DNA of 64,000 nt from Verrucomicrobiota bacterium (GTDB lineage: Bacteria; Verrucomicrobiota; Verrucomicrobiia; Limisphaerales; J093), in assembly GCA_029556615.1 (NCBI GenBank), contig JAKQDD010000002.1:1-64000 (forward strand). Reading direction: 5' to 3'. The notes beneath the pieces are model-generated. The model worked only from the letters and a program-made list of their open reading frames with translations, ran no database searches and was not told where the DNA came from. The position numbers were made by a program, and so were the translations under genes. Positions 23,603 through 32,445 of this stretch are shown here, one piece after another (position 1 is the first letter of the stretch; each line of letters begins with the position of its first letter).

Positions 23603-25894
23603 ATGCGGGTTACAGTTTTGGCTCTGGCGATCTGGTTGTGCCTACCCCTCGCAGCCCGCGCTGCGCCGGCCGTCGAGGTTCGATTCCAGCCCGACCAGCA
23701 CGTGTACGTCCTTCCCCACACCTGGCACCCGAGCTCGATGAGCCCCGCCGGGCTCGCCAAGCTGGGTGAAACCCTGGGGAAGATGTCCATACCGAGCTAC
23801 GTCATCGTGGCGCGAGGGGAGGGGGTCGCGGCGGGGATCCCCGCCGTCCGAGCGCTCGACGACCTCATCGACACCTGGCTCCAGCAGGGGCTCCCCGACC
23901 GTCACTCCGTGATGCTGCTGCTGTGGTCGGACGACTGCTCCGTCTCCGTGCGGAGGCCCGAGCACTCGAGGTGCGACTACGCGATCGGCGTCGGAGCGGC
24001 CGTGCGGGCGGCTGGTGTGACGCCGGCCAGCGCGGGCGCCGGCGACCTGTTCGAGCGTGCGACCTCCAAGCGTCCCGTCGACCCTGTCTACGGGATGCAG
24101 CAGGCGCTACGGGCGATCTCTGAGGCGGAGCAGGAGGCAACGGCGCGTGAGACGTTGGACCGTGCGCGCGCGGAGGCCGACCTCGACAGCGCGATCTCCC
24201 TGCTGAGGCTCCTCGCGCAGGACCCCGCAGCGAGTCGGGAGGAGCGCAACATGCTCGACGCGACGGCGGACCAGGCCGTCAGTGCACGCACCGCAGGATC
24301 CACTCGCCTGATGCGAGACGCTCAGAGCCTCGTGGAGTCGCAGGTTCGCCTGTGGGTCCGTCTCCAGGAGGAGCGACGCCGCGTCCAGACGTTCCGATGG
24401 GCCGCAGCGTCCGCCCTCGGAGCGGCTCTTTTCCTGTTCCTCGTGTTTCTCTGGTACCGCGCTCGTCGCCGTCTGGGGACGATGAACGAGGCGATGGACC
24501 CGTCGGTTCGAGACTTCGACCACTACCAGACGCGGTTCAGCCGCGCGGCGGCGGCGGTCCGGGAGCTCAAGGAACGGATCGAGAGGGTACGCAGCCAGCT
24601 CCCCTTGACCGCCACGAGCGCCCATGACCAGGTCGCGGAGGCGTGCAAGCAGGCCGACCAGGCCGATCGACACGTCAAGGCCGCGTCCGCCCACCTTCAC
24701 ACCTGCGCGCCCCTGGCAGGGCGTACCGCGAAGGTCGTAGCCCTCATCACGGGGTCCTGCCCCGGGTCAGACCTCGGTCGTAGGCTGCGCGCGACGTACC
24801 GCGTGGACATGGCTGAGTCGGTGAGCCTGCACGACGCTCACGTGTTTGGCTCGGCGACGCGCACGCGCTTCTTCAGCCTGGAGCACGCAGAGGCGGAGGT
24901 GTCGAGGCTGTATGACGAGGCAAACAAGTGTGTTGCCGACGTCGAGTCCGCTATCCACTCGGTCATGACCTGCATCCAGGTCCACCGCTCTGGGCTTGAG
25001 TTCGAGGCTCTGTCGCGTCGAACCGAGACGATGCACGTACCCATGGTGTGGCTCTCGCAGCACCCCTTCCTCGCGGAGGGCCCGCAGTTCTTCCTGGAAG
25101 CGGAGACGCTGGCCTACAAGAACCCAGTCGCCGCGATGCACATGATCCGGGACTACGAGCGGCGACATGCTGCGTGCGCGGCCGTCATCGACCGGATCGC
25201 CAGGACCATCACGAGGGTCATCAACGTCCGCGTCGCGGACCTGACCCTGCCGGCCGACCTCACGATCGACCCTGCCGACAACCCTCGCAACACGCTTGTC
25301 CTCGCGCAGCACGCGGAGGAGGAGCTCCTTCGCCTCATCGAAGCCCCCATCGACGCGACTTCCGCGTCTCCCGTCGAGGTAAAGGCCAACGAGACGGTCG
25401 GTCTCTACGAGAAGGCGATCGCGCAGCACGGGGTGGTGCTCCACGCGACGCGTGACGCCCATAGTGTGTACGGAGAGGCGGAGCGACGCCTCACGGCCAT
25501 CCTCTTGCGCCTTCCCAGCTCCACTCAGGGGAGCTCGCTTCGCGAGGTTCCCTCGAAGGATAGCCACCTGCTGCTCGCCTACCTGCGAGTGCAGGTCATC
25601 AAGCGCGACCTCGCCGCCGCGGGCGGTGCGCTCGTTCACAAGAACTGGGTCAGCGCGATGCGGGCCCTGGACCTCGTCATGTCAGAGATCGAGCGCGTGG
25701 AGGTCCTGCTCGACGAGGTTCGCCAAACTCCGGAGGACACGATCATGAGCGACCAGATCAACGAGAGCGAGAGCGAGGATGCGGACGCGAAGAAGGATGA
25801 CGCGAAGTCATCAGGAGGTTCCGTCCCACCGCCCAAGGACAGTTCCTCTTCGGGCGGGAGCGTACCTCCGCCCCCGCCCCCGCCCCCGACCTAG
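23603..25894 (+). CDS. Signal-peptide membrane protein with TPM-like domain and long coiled coil
   Basis: 763 residues from ATG 23603, seven nt after GGGAG. A signal peptide (VLALAIWLCLPLAARAAP) is followed by about 150 residues resembling TPM domains (SYVIVARGEGVAAG, DLIDTWLQQGLPDRHSVMLLLWSDD). Helical repeats come next, then a membrane segment near residue 275 (ALGAALFLFLVFLWY). A long cytoplasmic coiled-coil region follows, with an acidic linker and Pro-rich tail. The layout suggests an envelope-spanning stress or signalling protein. The TPM assignment is tentative. Confidence 0.65.
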   Translation: MRVTVLALAIWLCLPLAARAAPAVEVRFQPDQHVYVLPHTWHPSSMSPAGLAKLGETLGKMSIPSYVIVARGEGVAAGIPAVRALDDLIDTWLQQGLPDRHSVMLLLWSDDCSVSVRRPEHSRCDYAIGVGAAVRAAGVTPASAGAGDLFERATSKRPVDPVYGMQQALRAISEAEQEATARETLDRARAEADLDSAISLLRLLAQDPAASREERNMLDATADQAVSARTAGSTRLMRDAQSLVESQVRLWVRLQEERRRVQTFRWAAASALGAALFLFLVFLWYRARRRLGTMNEAMDPSVRDFDHYQTRFSRAAAAVRELKERIERVRSQLPLTATSAHDQVAEACKQADQADRHVKAASAHLHTCAPLAGRTAKVVALITGSCPGSDLGRRLRATYRVDMAESVSLHDAHVFGSATRTRFFSLEHAEAEVSRLYDEANKCVADVESAIHSVMTCIQVHRSGLEFEALSRRTETMHVPMVWLSQHPFLAEGPQFFLEAETLAYKNPVAAMHMIRDYERRHAACAAVIDRIARTITRVINVRVADLTLPADLTIDPADNPRNTLVLAQHAEEELLRLIEAPIDATSASPVEVKANETVGLYEKAIAQHGVVLHATRDAHSVYGEAERRLTAILLRLPSSTQGSSLREVPSKDSHLLLAYLRVQVIKRDLAAAGGALVHKNWVSAMRALDLVMSEIERVEVLLDEVRQTPEDTIMSDQINESESEDADAKKDDAKSSGGSVPPPKDSSSSGGSVPPPPPPPPT

Positions 25895-26628
25895 TGCCCG
25901 CCAGCCTTCTGGGCCCCGTGCCCAGAGGACCAGTCCCTGATCATCTCCATCTTGCCCGGCTGTAGGGCGTTGATCCCCACGACGACAGACGCCAGGAGGA
26001 CCAGGATCGCAAGGAACACCGCCATCGCGAGGATGGGGTGCTCCACGACCCACTTGAGTCCTTCCTGAACGCGACTCAGGGGTCCCTCGCCGATCTTGGC
26101 CACGATGGCGTCCCGCTGCTTGTCCGCGTAGTGACGGAACTCATCGACCTTGCTCCCGAGCTCCCGGATGTCCTCGCGCAGGCCGGTGCGAAGCTCCGAT
26201 ATCTGACGACTCATGTTGGACACCTCAGCGGCCATATGCGTCTGGGCGGCCACACTGTCCTTGGTGAGGATGATGAGTTCCTGCACGTTGCCAGGAGGCC
26301 ACTCGCCGCTCATCTCGCTGCTACGCGGTACCTGGCGGAAGTAGGACTCCAGCACCTCCGTCGTAGCCTCCTTCGTATGCAAGCAGGCCAGCGCGTCAGC
26401 CTCCTGTGGAACAACGTCTCCGACGAGGATGGCAGGGATACGCCATCCTGCGGCCCGCACCCAGTCGAGTACGCGAGCGGCTGGCGTCTCGGGTAGGTCC
26501 GTGACGAGGATGACGTCGTAGTTGGTACGCCGGAGCATCTGAAGGATCTCCGTGCGCGTCGTGGCAAAGTCCGTCTCAGTCAAGCGATGCCGAGGGACGA
26601 TCGCGGGATTCGTAGATAAAATGCGCAC
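25891..26628 (-). CDS. Receiver-like domain protein with coiled coil and C-terminal membrane anchor
   Basis: 245 residues. The first 90 resemble a response-regulator receiver fold (MRILSTNP..., NYDVILVTDLPE, WRIPAILVGDVV), but a clear acidic pair and phospho-acceptor are not obvious, so it may be a pseudo-receiver. Residues 110-195 are coiled coil (MSRQISELRTGLREDIRELG). A membrane segment (ILAMAVFLAILVLLASVVVGI) lies near residue 205. It ends 4 bp into the convergent membrane protein gene. Together the two may form an envelope complex (inference from proximity). Confidence 0.6.
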   Translation of the reverse strand: MRILSTNPAIVPRHRLTETDFATTRTEILQMLRRTNYDVILVTDLPETPAARVLDWVRAAGWRIPAILVGDVVPQEADALACLHTKEATTEVLESYFRQVPRSSEMSGEWPPGNVQELIILTKDSVAAQTHMAAEVSNMSRQISELRTGLREDIRELGSKVDEFRHYADKQRDAIVAKIGEGPLSRVQEGLKWVVEHPILAMAVFLAILVLLASVVVGINALQPGKMEMIRDWSSGHGAQKAGGH

Positions 26629-26668
26629 GCTAGCCTCCGGTCTATGAGTGTTCTAACGCACCATGAAT

Positions 26669-26702
26669 CACAGGCCAACCAGTTGACCCTGGTTGGCCTG
26701 TG
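26669..26702. promoter_or_regulatory. Perfect 14-bp inverted repeat between divergent genes
   Basis: CACAGGCCAACCAG and its exact complement flank a 6-nt loop in the 181-bp gap between minus-strand ATG 26628 and plus-strand ATG 26810. No U-run follows in either direction, so an operator or RNA structural element is more likely than a terminator. A further small hairpin (AGCTCC...GGAGCT) lies at 26748-26765, and the plus-strand gene has an AGGAG ribosome site. Confidence 0.55.
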
Positions 26703-26809
26703 AAGGGTTCCTTCCGCTCTAAACCCCCGAAACTGGTGTCGAACCACAGCTCCACCTTTGGAGCTCCCTATCTCCCTGTGTAGACCTACAGGAAAACAGG
26801 AGAACCACC

Positions 26810-28000
26810 ATGAGTGGCAACTTTGGATGGAGGGGAGAGTCTCGCGACCGCGACGACGCGGCCCCCAGCGCCTTCAGCGACGCACACAGCGCCTACTCCC
26901 CCGGAACCTCATATACCCGATCCATGCCGTCTGCGGATCCGGGTACCGTGGGGCCTGCCCCCTTCTCCCGACGAGTCGACCCCGACCCCGTGCCGCCCAG
27001 CCCCGCGTACCCTCCCGTCGACCTGACTGTACGCCCCCATACGATCTCGGCCCTGAACTACCTCGGGGTTGCCATCGACACCACGGGGTCCGTGGGGCCG
27101 TGGCGACCGGAGCTGTTCAAGCGGCTCGCGTTCCTGTTCCTGAAGAGCTTGGACTTCCTCGGAGGAAAGTCAGGCCACAAGCATGACCCGACGGTCGACA
27201 ACGACCCCCCCGACTCGGCTCCTGTCACCATGATCGACGGCCGCAAGATCTTGGAGCTCCAGTTCGTGGGCTTCGGGGACGCCTCCGTGAATGGGCGCTA
27301 TGGACGGTCCGACACCATCGAGGTCGCTCCTCCCGGCTCGGGGCCCGAGCTCGAGGGGTACCTCCACCACATGCGCAAGGACTGCGACGGGGGAGGGAAC
27401 GACTGCGAGTCGAGCGACATGGCCCTGCTCTACGCGGACCGGATGCTCAACTTCCCTCACAGCATCCGACAGAAGCTGTTCGTCATCGTGACGGACGAGC
27501 CGTACCCGGAGGTCATCGACCCGGAGCACGCCATGCGCTGGCTCGGCATCACCCTCCAGGCCCCCACCCCGCTGCGCAAGGTGGTCGACTCGCTCCGCAC
27601 TCGCGGCTGGTCCGTCTGGTGCGTCCAGAAGCCCTACGGGAGCTACCCGTCGGACCCCACGACTCAGGCGACCCGCGACAAGTGGAAGAAGCTGCTCGGC
27701 AATGAGCGCGTCGTCGACCTCGACGACGCACGGCGCGTCGTCGACGTCATCATCGGGATCGTGGCGCTCGCGGCGGGCAAGTTCGACGCCTTTACCGCGG
27801 ACCTGAGGAGCCGTCACCTGACGCCGGGCAATCCATACGGTCGGGTCAACGTCGACACCGTCCTCACCTCGCTCGCCCCTGCGTCCACGGTGCTGGGCGC
27901 GGCCAGACCCCTGCGCGCGCCCCAGAGCCGGAGGCTGCTCCCGGCCGGCGGCGACTCAGGCCCCATGGTCATCGACGCCGAGATCGTGGAGGACGCATGA
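26810..28000 (+). CDS. vWA domain protein
   Basis: 396 residues. A Pro/Ser-rich N-terminal 90 residues is followed by a vWA domain: GVAIDTTGSVGPW (DxTxS-type MIDAS), a loop containing SSDMALLYADRM, and LFVIVTDEPYPEV. The threonine ligand and DG motif are not canonical, so metal binding may differ from the TerY-like protein. A second conserved part follows, with WSVWCVQKPYG. Its stop overlaps the metallophosphoesterase start, so the two are a unit. A strong AGGAG site indicates a leadered transcript. Confidence 0.72.
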   Translation: MSGNFGWRGESRDRDDAAPSAFSDAHSAYSPGTSYTRSMPSADPGTVGPAPFSRRVDPDPVPPSPAYPPVDLTVRPHTISALNYLGVAIDTTGSVGPWRPELFKRLAFLFLKSLDFLGGKSGHKHDPTVDNDPPDSAPVTMIDGRKILELQFVGFGDASVNGRYGRSDTIEVAPPGSGPELEGYLHHMRKDCDGGGNDCESSDMALLYADRMLNFPHSIRQKLFVIVTDEPYPEVIDPEHAMRWLGITLQAPTPLRKVVDSLRTRGWSVWCVQKPYGSYPSDPTTQATRDKWKKLLGNERVVDLDDARRVVDVIIGIVALAAGKFDAFTADLRSRHLTPGNPYGRVNVDTVLTSLAPASTVLGAARPLRAPQSRRLLPAGGDSGPMVIDAEIVEDA

Positions 28001-28875
28001 GCCCAACCACGCTGCGCTTCCTCCTCACCTCTGACTGGCACCTGTTCGGGCGCAAGGGAAGCCGGTTCAGTCGTCTCGACGACCTTCGGTCCCTGTGCAT
28101 GTCGGGCCGCTACGACGCCCTCCTCCACGGAGGGGACCTCGTGGAGCCCGACATGGGTGCTACCTTCGCCCAGGGGGTCCATGCGCTCCTCACGGCAGCT
28201 TCCTCGGTCGAGCACATCATGCTTGTCGCGGGGAACAACGACCTCGACGCGGTCTTCTCCAACGAACCCGTCCTCATGCAGGACGCTGTGAACCACATGA
28301 CAGCCGCATGCTCCAAGGTGGGAGCGAACCTGCTTGACAAGGCTCCCTTCACGGTCAAGGGGGTCCGGTTCGTGGGAAACTTCGCGGGGTTCGATGGGAC
28401 CCTGTTCCACGCAACGGACCAGTCGCGCGGGCAGACCGCCCATGACCACATGGACAACGAGGCCCGCAGGTGGGCGCAGGTTGGTGTCGGAGTGCACCCC
28501 GGCGCGCTCCACGCGGAGTGTCGACGCACCCTCCTCCGCCACCTGGAGGAGGACGACAAGTCCCCCACGATCCTCGTGACCCATACGGTTCCGGTGCCCG
28601 AGATGGTGCTGTACGGGAGCTCGGAGCGCTACGATCGAAAGAACACCTTCATGGGGTGGGACGAGCGCCACGCCGGTCGCCAGCTCTGGCGACCAAACGT
28701 GGTCGCACACCTGTGCGGCCACGTCCACCGCAGCTACGACCTCACTGCCGACACAGACTACTGTGAACCGGGAATCCCGCTGATCAACGCGAGCGGAGAC
28801 AACGAGATCCGCGAAGTCGAGGTTCACCTCAACTCCGACGGGCGGGTTGAAGCCTTTGGGTCCCTACGGGTCTAG
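27997..28875 (+). CDS. Calcineurin-like metallophosphoesterase
   Basis: 292 residues with the full motif series: LLTSDWHLFG (D-x-H), LLHGGDLVE (GD), MLVAGNNDLDAV (GN-x-D), ILVTHTVP (H), and HLCGHVHRSYD (GH-x-H). It binds two metals and hydrolyses phosphoesters; the target could be a nucleotide, nucleic acid or phosphoprotein. The start ATG overlaps the vWA gene stop by 4 bp. It ends 4 bp into the convergent gene. Confidence 0.85.
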   Translation: MSPTTLRFLLTSDWHLFGRKGSRFSRLDDLRSLCMSGRYDALLHGGDLVEPDMGATFAQGVHALLTAASSVEHIMLVAGNNDLDAVFSNEPVLMQDAVNHMTAACSKVGANLLDKAPFTVKGVRFVGNFAGFDGTLFHATDQSRGQTAHDHMDNEARRWAQVGVGVHPGALHAECRRTLLRHLEEDDKSPTILVTHTVPVPEMVLYGSSERYDRKNTFMGWDERHAGRQLWRPNVVAHLCGHVHRSYDLTADTDYCEPGIPLINASGDNEIREVEVHLNSDGRVEAFGSLRV

Positions 28876-29375
28876 CTGAACAGCACGACCCAGGGCGGAA
28901 TCTCGAACGGGAGGTGGACTCGACCTCCCGTCCTCGAACCTCCAACGACCCATGGTGGGGTGTTAAAGGGCAGAGAGACGCGCGGTCGGGGCGTGGGCAC
29001 AGGCGTGGGCACAGGCGTGGGCACGGGGTTTGGAGTTGGGGCCCCTCCCCCCGCTTGCACCAGGGCGGTCGTGAGGAGCGTCGAACCTGGGTTGATGACT
29101 AGGAAGGCCACCACCTTGGTCTTGCCTGGGGGCAGCCGCAGGTTGACAAGGCGGTGCTGGATGGTTCCTGGGTTGCTGTTCGTGCAGTTCTGGTCGCGGC
29201 GCGTTGGCAGGATGACGGCCACGGCGTCGCTCGGCACGGGCTGCCCGTACACCGCGCCCAGCCTTGCGGGGTCCACGATGCGGCAGCTGTCTGGTGTCGT
29301 GGTGAGCGCGTGGAGCGCGTAGAGCCCGTCCGGCTGTCGCGTCAGGGTAAGGGTCGTTTGAAAGGCATCGGCCAT
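28872..29375 (-). CDS. Hypothetical protein with Pro-Thr-Pro-Val repeats
   Basis: 167 residues, ATG 29375 with GGAGGA upstream. Residues 1-105 are a beta-rich domain (LVNLRLPPGKTKVVAFLVIN). Then comes a PT-repeat linker (PVPTPVPTPVPTP, coded by a 12-bp direct repeat at about 28993-29028) and two copies of LPF(N/E)xPPWVV at the C-terminus. The tail repeat suggests binding or attachment, perhaps on the virion. Unrecognised family. Confidence 0.6.
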   Translation of the reverse strand: MADAFQTTLTLTRQPDGLYALHALTTTPDSCRIVDPARLGAVYGQPVPSDAVAVILPTRRDQNCTNSNPGTIQHRLVNLRLPPGKTKVVAFLVINPGSTLLTTALVQAGGGAPTPNPVPTPVPTPVPTPRPRVSLPFNTPPWVVGGSRTGGRVHLPFEIPPWVVLFS

Positions 29376-29430
29376 GAGGTCCTCCAGGTCGCATCTAACA
29401 CGATCAGGACTCGACCTTGATCCTCAGGTC

Positions 29431-29454
29431 CTGGTTGGGTCGCGATGCGACCAG
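29431..29454. promoter_or_regulatory. Hairpin in divergent gap
   Basis: GGTCGC / GCGACC stem with GAT loop, extended imperfectly by CCTGGT. A second short hairpin (CGCCTA TGA TAGGCG) is at 29479-29493, 22 bp before the InPase-gene start. Possible regulatory elements of the 140-bp gap. Confidence 0.3.
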
Positions 29455-29515
29455 GGTTCTAGCTCAACCGCCCTATGTGACCGCCTATGATAGGCGAACA
29501 CGTACGGAGTAAGGG

Positions 29516-30802
29516 ATGCCCTCGAACCTGGTGAAGACGCAACGCGATGAGCACCTCTGGGACAAGGCCAAGCAGCGAGCCGAGGAGGAAGGGCACGCGG
29601 AGGACTGGGCCTACGTGACGGGCATCTTTCAGAAGATGAAGGGCAAGAAGGCGTCCGACCCCGCTCGCGCCCGCGCGAAGTTCATCGCGCGCGGGGCAGC
29701 TGTGGCCGCCCGTCACGGAGGGTCCATCTGGATCCCCCTGTCTGCCCTTGAGGCAGACGAGCGGGGGCTCATCCTGCGTGCAGAACCCGTAAAGGACCAG
29801 GAGAACCGCATCGTCCCCTACGGGAGCTGGGTCCGGTCACTGGGTACCCACCCCTACCTGTACCCAGATGACGATGGCATCACCGCGCAGGACCGCGGCA
29901 TCGAGATCCCCGAGGAGAACGTCGAGCGCGCGGCCTCTCGGCTGCGCGACCCCATCGACCGCGAAGCGCGTGCCCGGGTTGCGGACGCCTCGGCCGGGGA
30001 CGGCCGGTTCTTCATGGTCCCCTACCGGTTTGCCCGGGTGCGGGTGGGTCCCCCAAGCCCCTCCGCGCCGCCGCGCGACGAGTTTCCCTTCCAGGGGTGC
30101 GTCAACTTCCAGGGACTCGTCATCGACGTCGAGAACGTCGCGGGCAGCTACCGTGAGGGCAAGGGATGGCGCACCTACATGCACTACCCCTACGGTGAGT
30201 TTCGGGGCTCCCTGGGCTCAGACGGAGACCCGCTCGACGTCTACGTGGGGCCAAACGCTCTGTCTCCGATCGCGACCGTCATCCATCAGGCTGACCCCGA
30301 CACGGGAAAGTACGACGAGGACAAGGTGATGGTGGGGTTCGACGATCCCGCCCAGGCGATCGCCGCCTACAAGCGCCAGTACGACAGGCCCGGCTTCTAC
30401 CGCGACGGGTGGCACCGAGTCATGCCGGTGACGGCACTCGCCGTCTGGATGTACAACCCCGAGGCGCGCGGCAAGCCCGTGCGGGCACATCTCAGGGCGA
30501 GCTCCACCGTGGAGACGGGCCTTCCTCCCGCGACCTGGTGGGTAACCAACGGGGGTCCACTGGCACGCGAGGCGATCGGGATCTCGCTTGCCAGCAGGCG
30601 AGCCTCCGACGAGCTACTGGAAGCCATCAAGAAGCGCGCCGAGATCGACAAGCTCCCCTGGGCCTCCGAGGAGATCGAGAAGGAGATTCGGGAGCACCTG
30701 AACAACGCTGTGACCACCCTGGCGAGCACGAACCCACCAGGCGCGTTGACCCCGCTGCTCAAGAAGGTCCGCGCGTTCCAGACGGCCGCAGACAAACGGT
30801 GA
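29516..30802 (+). CDS. Phage protein with InPase-type (inorganic pyrophosphatase-like) domain
   Basis: 428 residues. An N-terminal helical part (HLWDKAKQRAEEEGHAEDWAY) is followed near residues 195-310 by a domain like the InPase family found in phage and Mu-like proteins: NFQGLVIDVENVAGS, YMHYPYGEFRGSLGSDGDPLDVYVGP and KYDEDKVMVGFDDPAQAIAAY. In that family this domain sits in head-morphogenesis or protease-type polyproteins and may hydrolyse phosphate anhydrides. The C-terminal 90 residues are helical. It overlaps the next gene by 1 nt (TGATG). The ribosome site AAGGG is weak. Confidence 0.72.
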   Translation: MPSNLVKTQRDEHLWDKAKQRAEEEGHAEDWAYVTGIFQKMKGKKASDPARARAKFIARGAAVAARHGGSIWIPLSALEADERGLILRAEPVKDQENRIVPYGSWVRSLGTHPYLYPDDDGITAQDRGIEIPEENVERAASRLRDPIDREARARVADASAGDGRFFMVPYRFARVRVGPPSPSAPPRDEFPFQGCVNFQGLVIDVENVAGSYREGKGWRTYMHYPYGEFRGSLGSDGDPLDVYVGPNALSPIATVIHQADPDTGKYDEDKVMVGFDDPAQAIAAYKRQYDRPGFYRDGWHRVMPVTALAVWMYNPEARGKPVRAHLRASSTVETGLPPATWWVTNGGPLAREAIGISLASRRASDELLEAIKKRAEIDKLPWASEEIEKEIREHLNNAVTTLASTNPPGALTPLLKKVRAFQTAADKR

Positions 30803-31419
30803 TGCGGCGGCGTGCGGTGGCGGAGATCGAGGTTCGCGGCGCGGCCCGCCGCGAACACCTCGCCGTCGTCTGGAGTATGCTCCACGCGACCTACAAGGAG
30901 ATCGGGGTCAAAGTCTCCTCCCCCGAGGAGCTACTTCAGGACTACGACGTCTGGGTGATCGCGAAGGGAAAGGAGAACCGTCCCATCGGGTTCTACCTCA
31001 TGAAGACGACGCCCTTTGGGATCAAGATGGGCCTGGGGGGCAGTGACGGAAGCGCCGAGGGTAAGGGGCACGCAATCCGCCAGCTTCGCACGCTGTTCCA
31101 GCGCCCTGGCGTCTACGGGGAGGTCTCTCACAAGGTGCGGGACTTCGTGCTCGCCGCCGGCACACCCGTGGTGTGCGTCGCCCACGTGCCTAAAGTCCTC
31201 GGGAAATCCGTCACACCGGTGAGCGAGATCGACTACGAGCGAGAGATCAGCGGGGTCGGTCGGGTGGTCAAGACCCTGGTCGGCAATCCTCGTGGAATCC
31301 CCACGACGGAGTGGCGCAGACCCTCCTGTTCGAGACAAGCAGTAGAGGAGAGCTTGCGAGAGGCCGTCCAGGCGCGAGTCGTAGCTAAGCTCTTGGCGCA
31401 TGGGGTTCGTCAGGCGTAG
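30802..31419 (+). CDS. Hypothetical protein, possibly acyltransferase-like
   Basis: 205 residues starting MRRRAVAEIEVRG, coupled to the InPase gene by TGATG. The pattern EHLAVVWSMLHATY ... VWVIAKGKENRPIGFYLMKT ... HKVRDFVLAAGTPVVCVAHV is compatible with a GNAT-like alpha/beta fold, but the acetyl-CoA loop is not clear (GGSDGSAEGKGHAIRQL is the nearest candidate). I list it as a hypothetical protein with weak resemblance only. Confidence 0.6.
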   Translation: MRRRAVAEIEVRGAARREHLAVVWSMLHATYKEIGVKVSSPEELLQDYDVWVIAKGKENRPIGFYLMKTTPFGIKMGLGGSDGSAEGKGHAIRQLRTLFQRPGVYGEVSHKVRDFVLAAGTPVVCVAHVPKVLGKSVTPVSEIDYEREISGVGRVVKTLVGNPRGIPTTEWRRPSCSRQAVEESLREAVQARVVAKLLAHGVRQA

Positions 31420-31428
31420 ACCCGCAGC

Positions 31429-32445
31429 CTAGAGGGCACTCACGATCGACCAGCCGGCACGGTTTGATCCGAAGACGCTCGCCGGCAGCGCGACGACGTT
31501 CTTGTCGACGAGCAGGTCAAGGTGGTTCCGCTGGACGGGCAGGAGGTAGCCCCGCTCGGCCGTCGACTGGACCCCCCAGTCAGAGAAGTTCATCTCGGTA
31601 GCGTGTCGATGTGCTTCGAGGTGAACCCGGAGCTTCTGGGGAAAGTTTGCGAACTCCGTGAGGAGGGAATGGGCCACGCTTGGTTGTCCCACTTCGACGG
31701 GAGGCATGAGACAGGGGGCCAGCGCGTAGAGGTCCTGCTCGGGGAGGATCGTGACACCCATGACCCACTCGTGCAACCACCCCTTCGAGAGGGAGTCGAG
31801 GTAGATGACCTGGTCGGTGTCGAGTAGCGCGAGCAGTCGATGATCGGCCAGGGTCGTGCCGAACGAGTAGACCCCATCGAGCAGGAGTCGTCGCATCGAG
31901 TTCTCTCGAAGCCACGAGATTGCCGTATCGACTTCCTCGTCGGTCCACGCGCGCCCGTGAAGCTTGAGCGGGTAGGGGAGCAGCACGTGCGTGATGTGGC
32001 TTCCCGAACAGGTCGCGAGCAGGCGCGGGAGTTCGAGCTCGGGGAAGGTAGGGAAGTGGAACCTCCCGAGGCCCATCCGCTGGGCGATCTCCTCGTAGAC
32101 TGGATAGACGTCCGAGGGGATCGCGATCCGCGACCGCTGCTGGGAGAACCCAGCGAATAGGCCGTGGAGGGCCGCCCGCACTCCCGCACAGACACGAGCT
32201 CGCACTCCGATCTCGGCGGGGAGTTGGCGGACCTCCAGCCACAGGCGGGAGAGGTCGCACCGGTGGATTGCCCGGCTCTCCGTGGACGGTTTGGGGGCCA
32301 GATTCGCGAAGGTGCGCGCGATGCGCGTCTCGCTGAAGTCCCGCGCCTCGGGGAAGAGCGTCATCGCCTCCTGCTTCCAGGCGAGGAAGCTCTTGAAGTC
32401 CAGGTGGAGGGACCGACTCCGCTCGACGAACTCGGTGGACGTCAC
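31429..32445 (-). CDS. PLP-dependent aminotransferase-like protein
   Basis: 338 residues from GTG 32445, overlapping the radical SAM stop. Fold-type I features: LLLDGVYSFG (Asp and Tyr around the cofactor), VIYLDSLSKGWLHEWVMG (SxSK with the Schiff-base Lys and G-x(5)-G-like phosphate loop), and SHITHVLLPYPLKLHG (equivalent of the NP-x-NP region but altered). It is shorter than typical (about 390). It forms a coupled pair with the radical SAM gene, which suggests biosynthesis of a modified amino-acid-derived molecule. The substrate is unknown. Confidence 0.78.
   Translation of the reverse strand: MTSTEFVERSRSLHLDFKSFLAWKQEAMTLFPEARDFSETRIARTFANLAPKPSTESRAIHRCDLSRLWLEVRQLPAEIGVRARVCAGVRAALHGLFAGFSQQRSRIAIPSDVYPVYEEIAQRMGLGRFHFPTFPELELPRLLATCSGSHITHVLLPYPLKLHGRAWTDEEVDTAISWLRENSMRRLLLDGVYSFGTTLADHRLLALLDTDQVIYLDSLSKGWLHEWVMGVTILPEQDLYALAPCLMPPVEVGQPSVAHSLLTEFANFPQKLRVHLEAHRHATEMNFSDWGVQSTAERGYLLPVQRNHLDLLVDKNVVALPASVFGSNRAGWSIVSAL

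Noticed and set aside
26746..26753. ACAGCTCC upstream of the vWA gene at 26810 as a class promoter
   Set aside because: It is 64 nt from the ATG, has no -10 box, and forms one arm of a hairpin; the gene has a normal AGGAG site.
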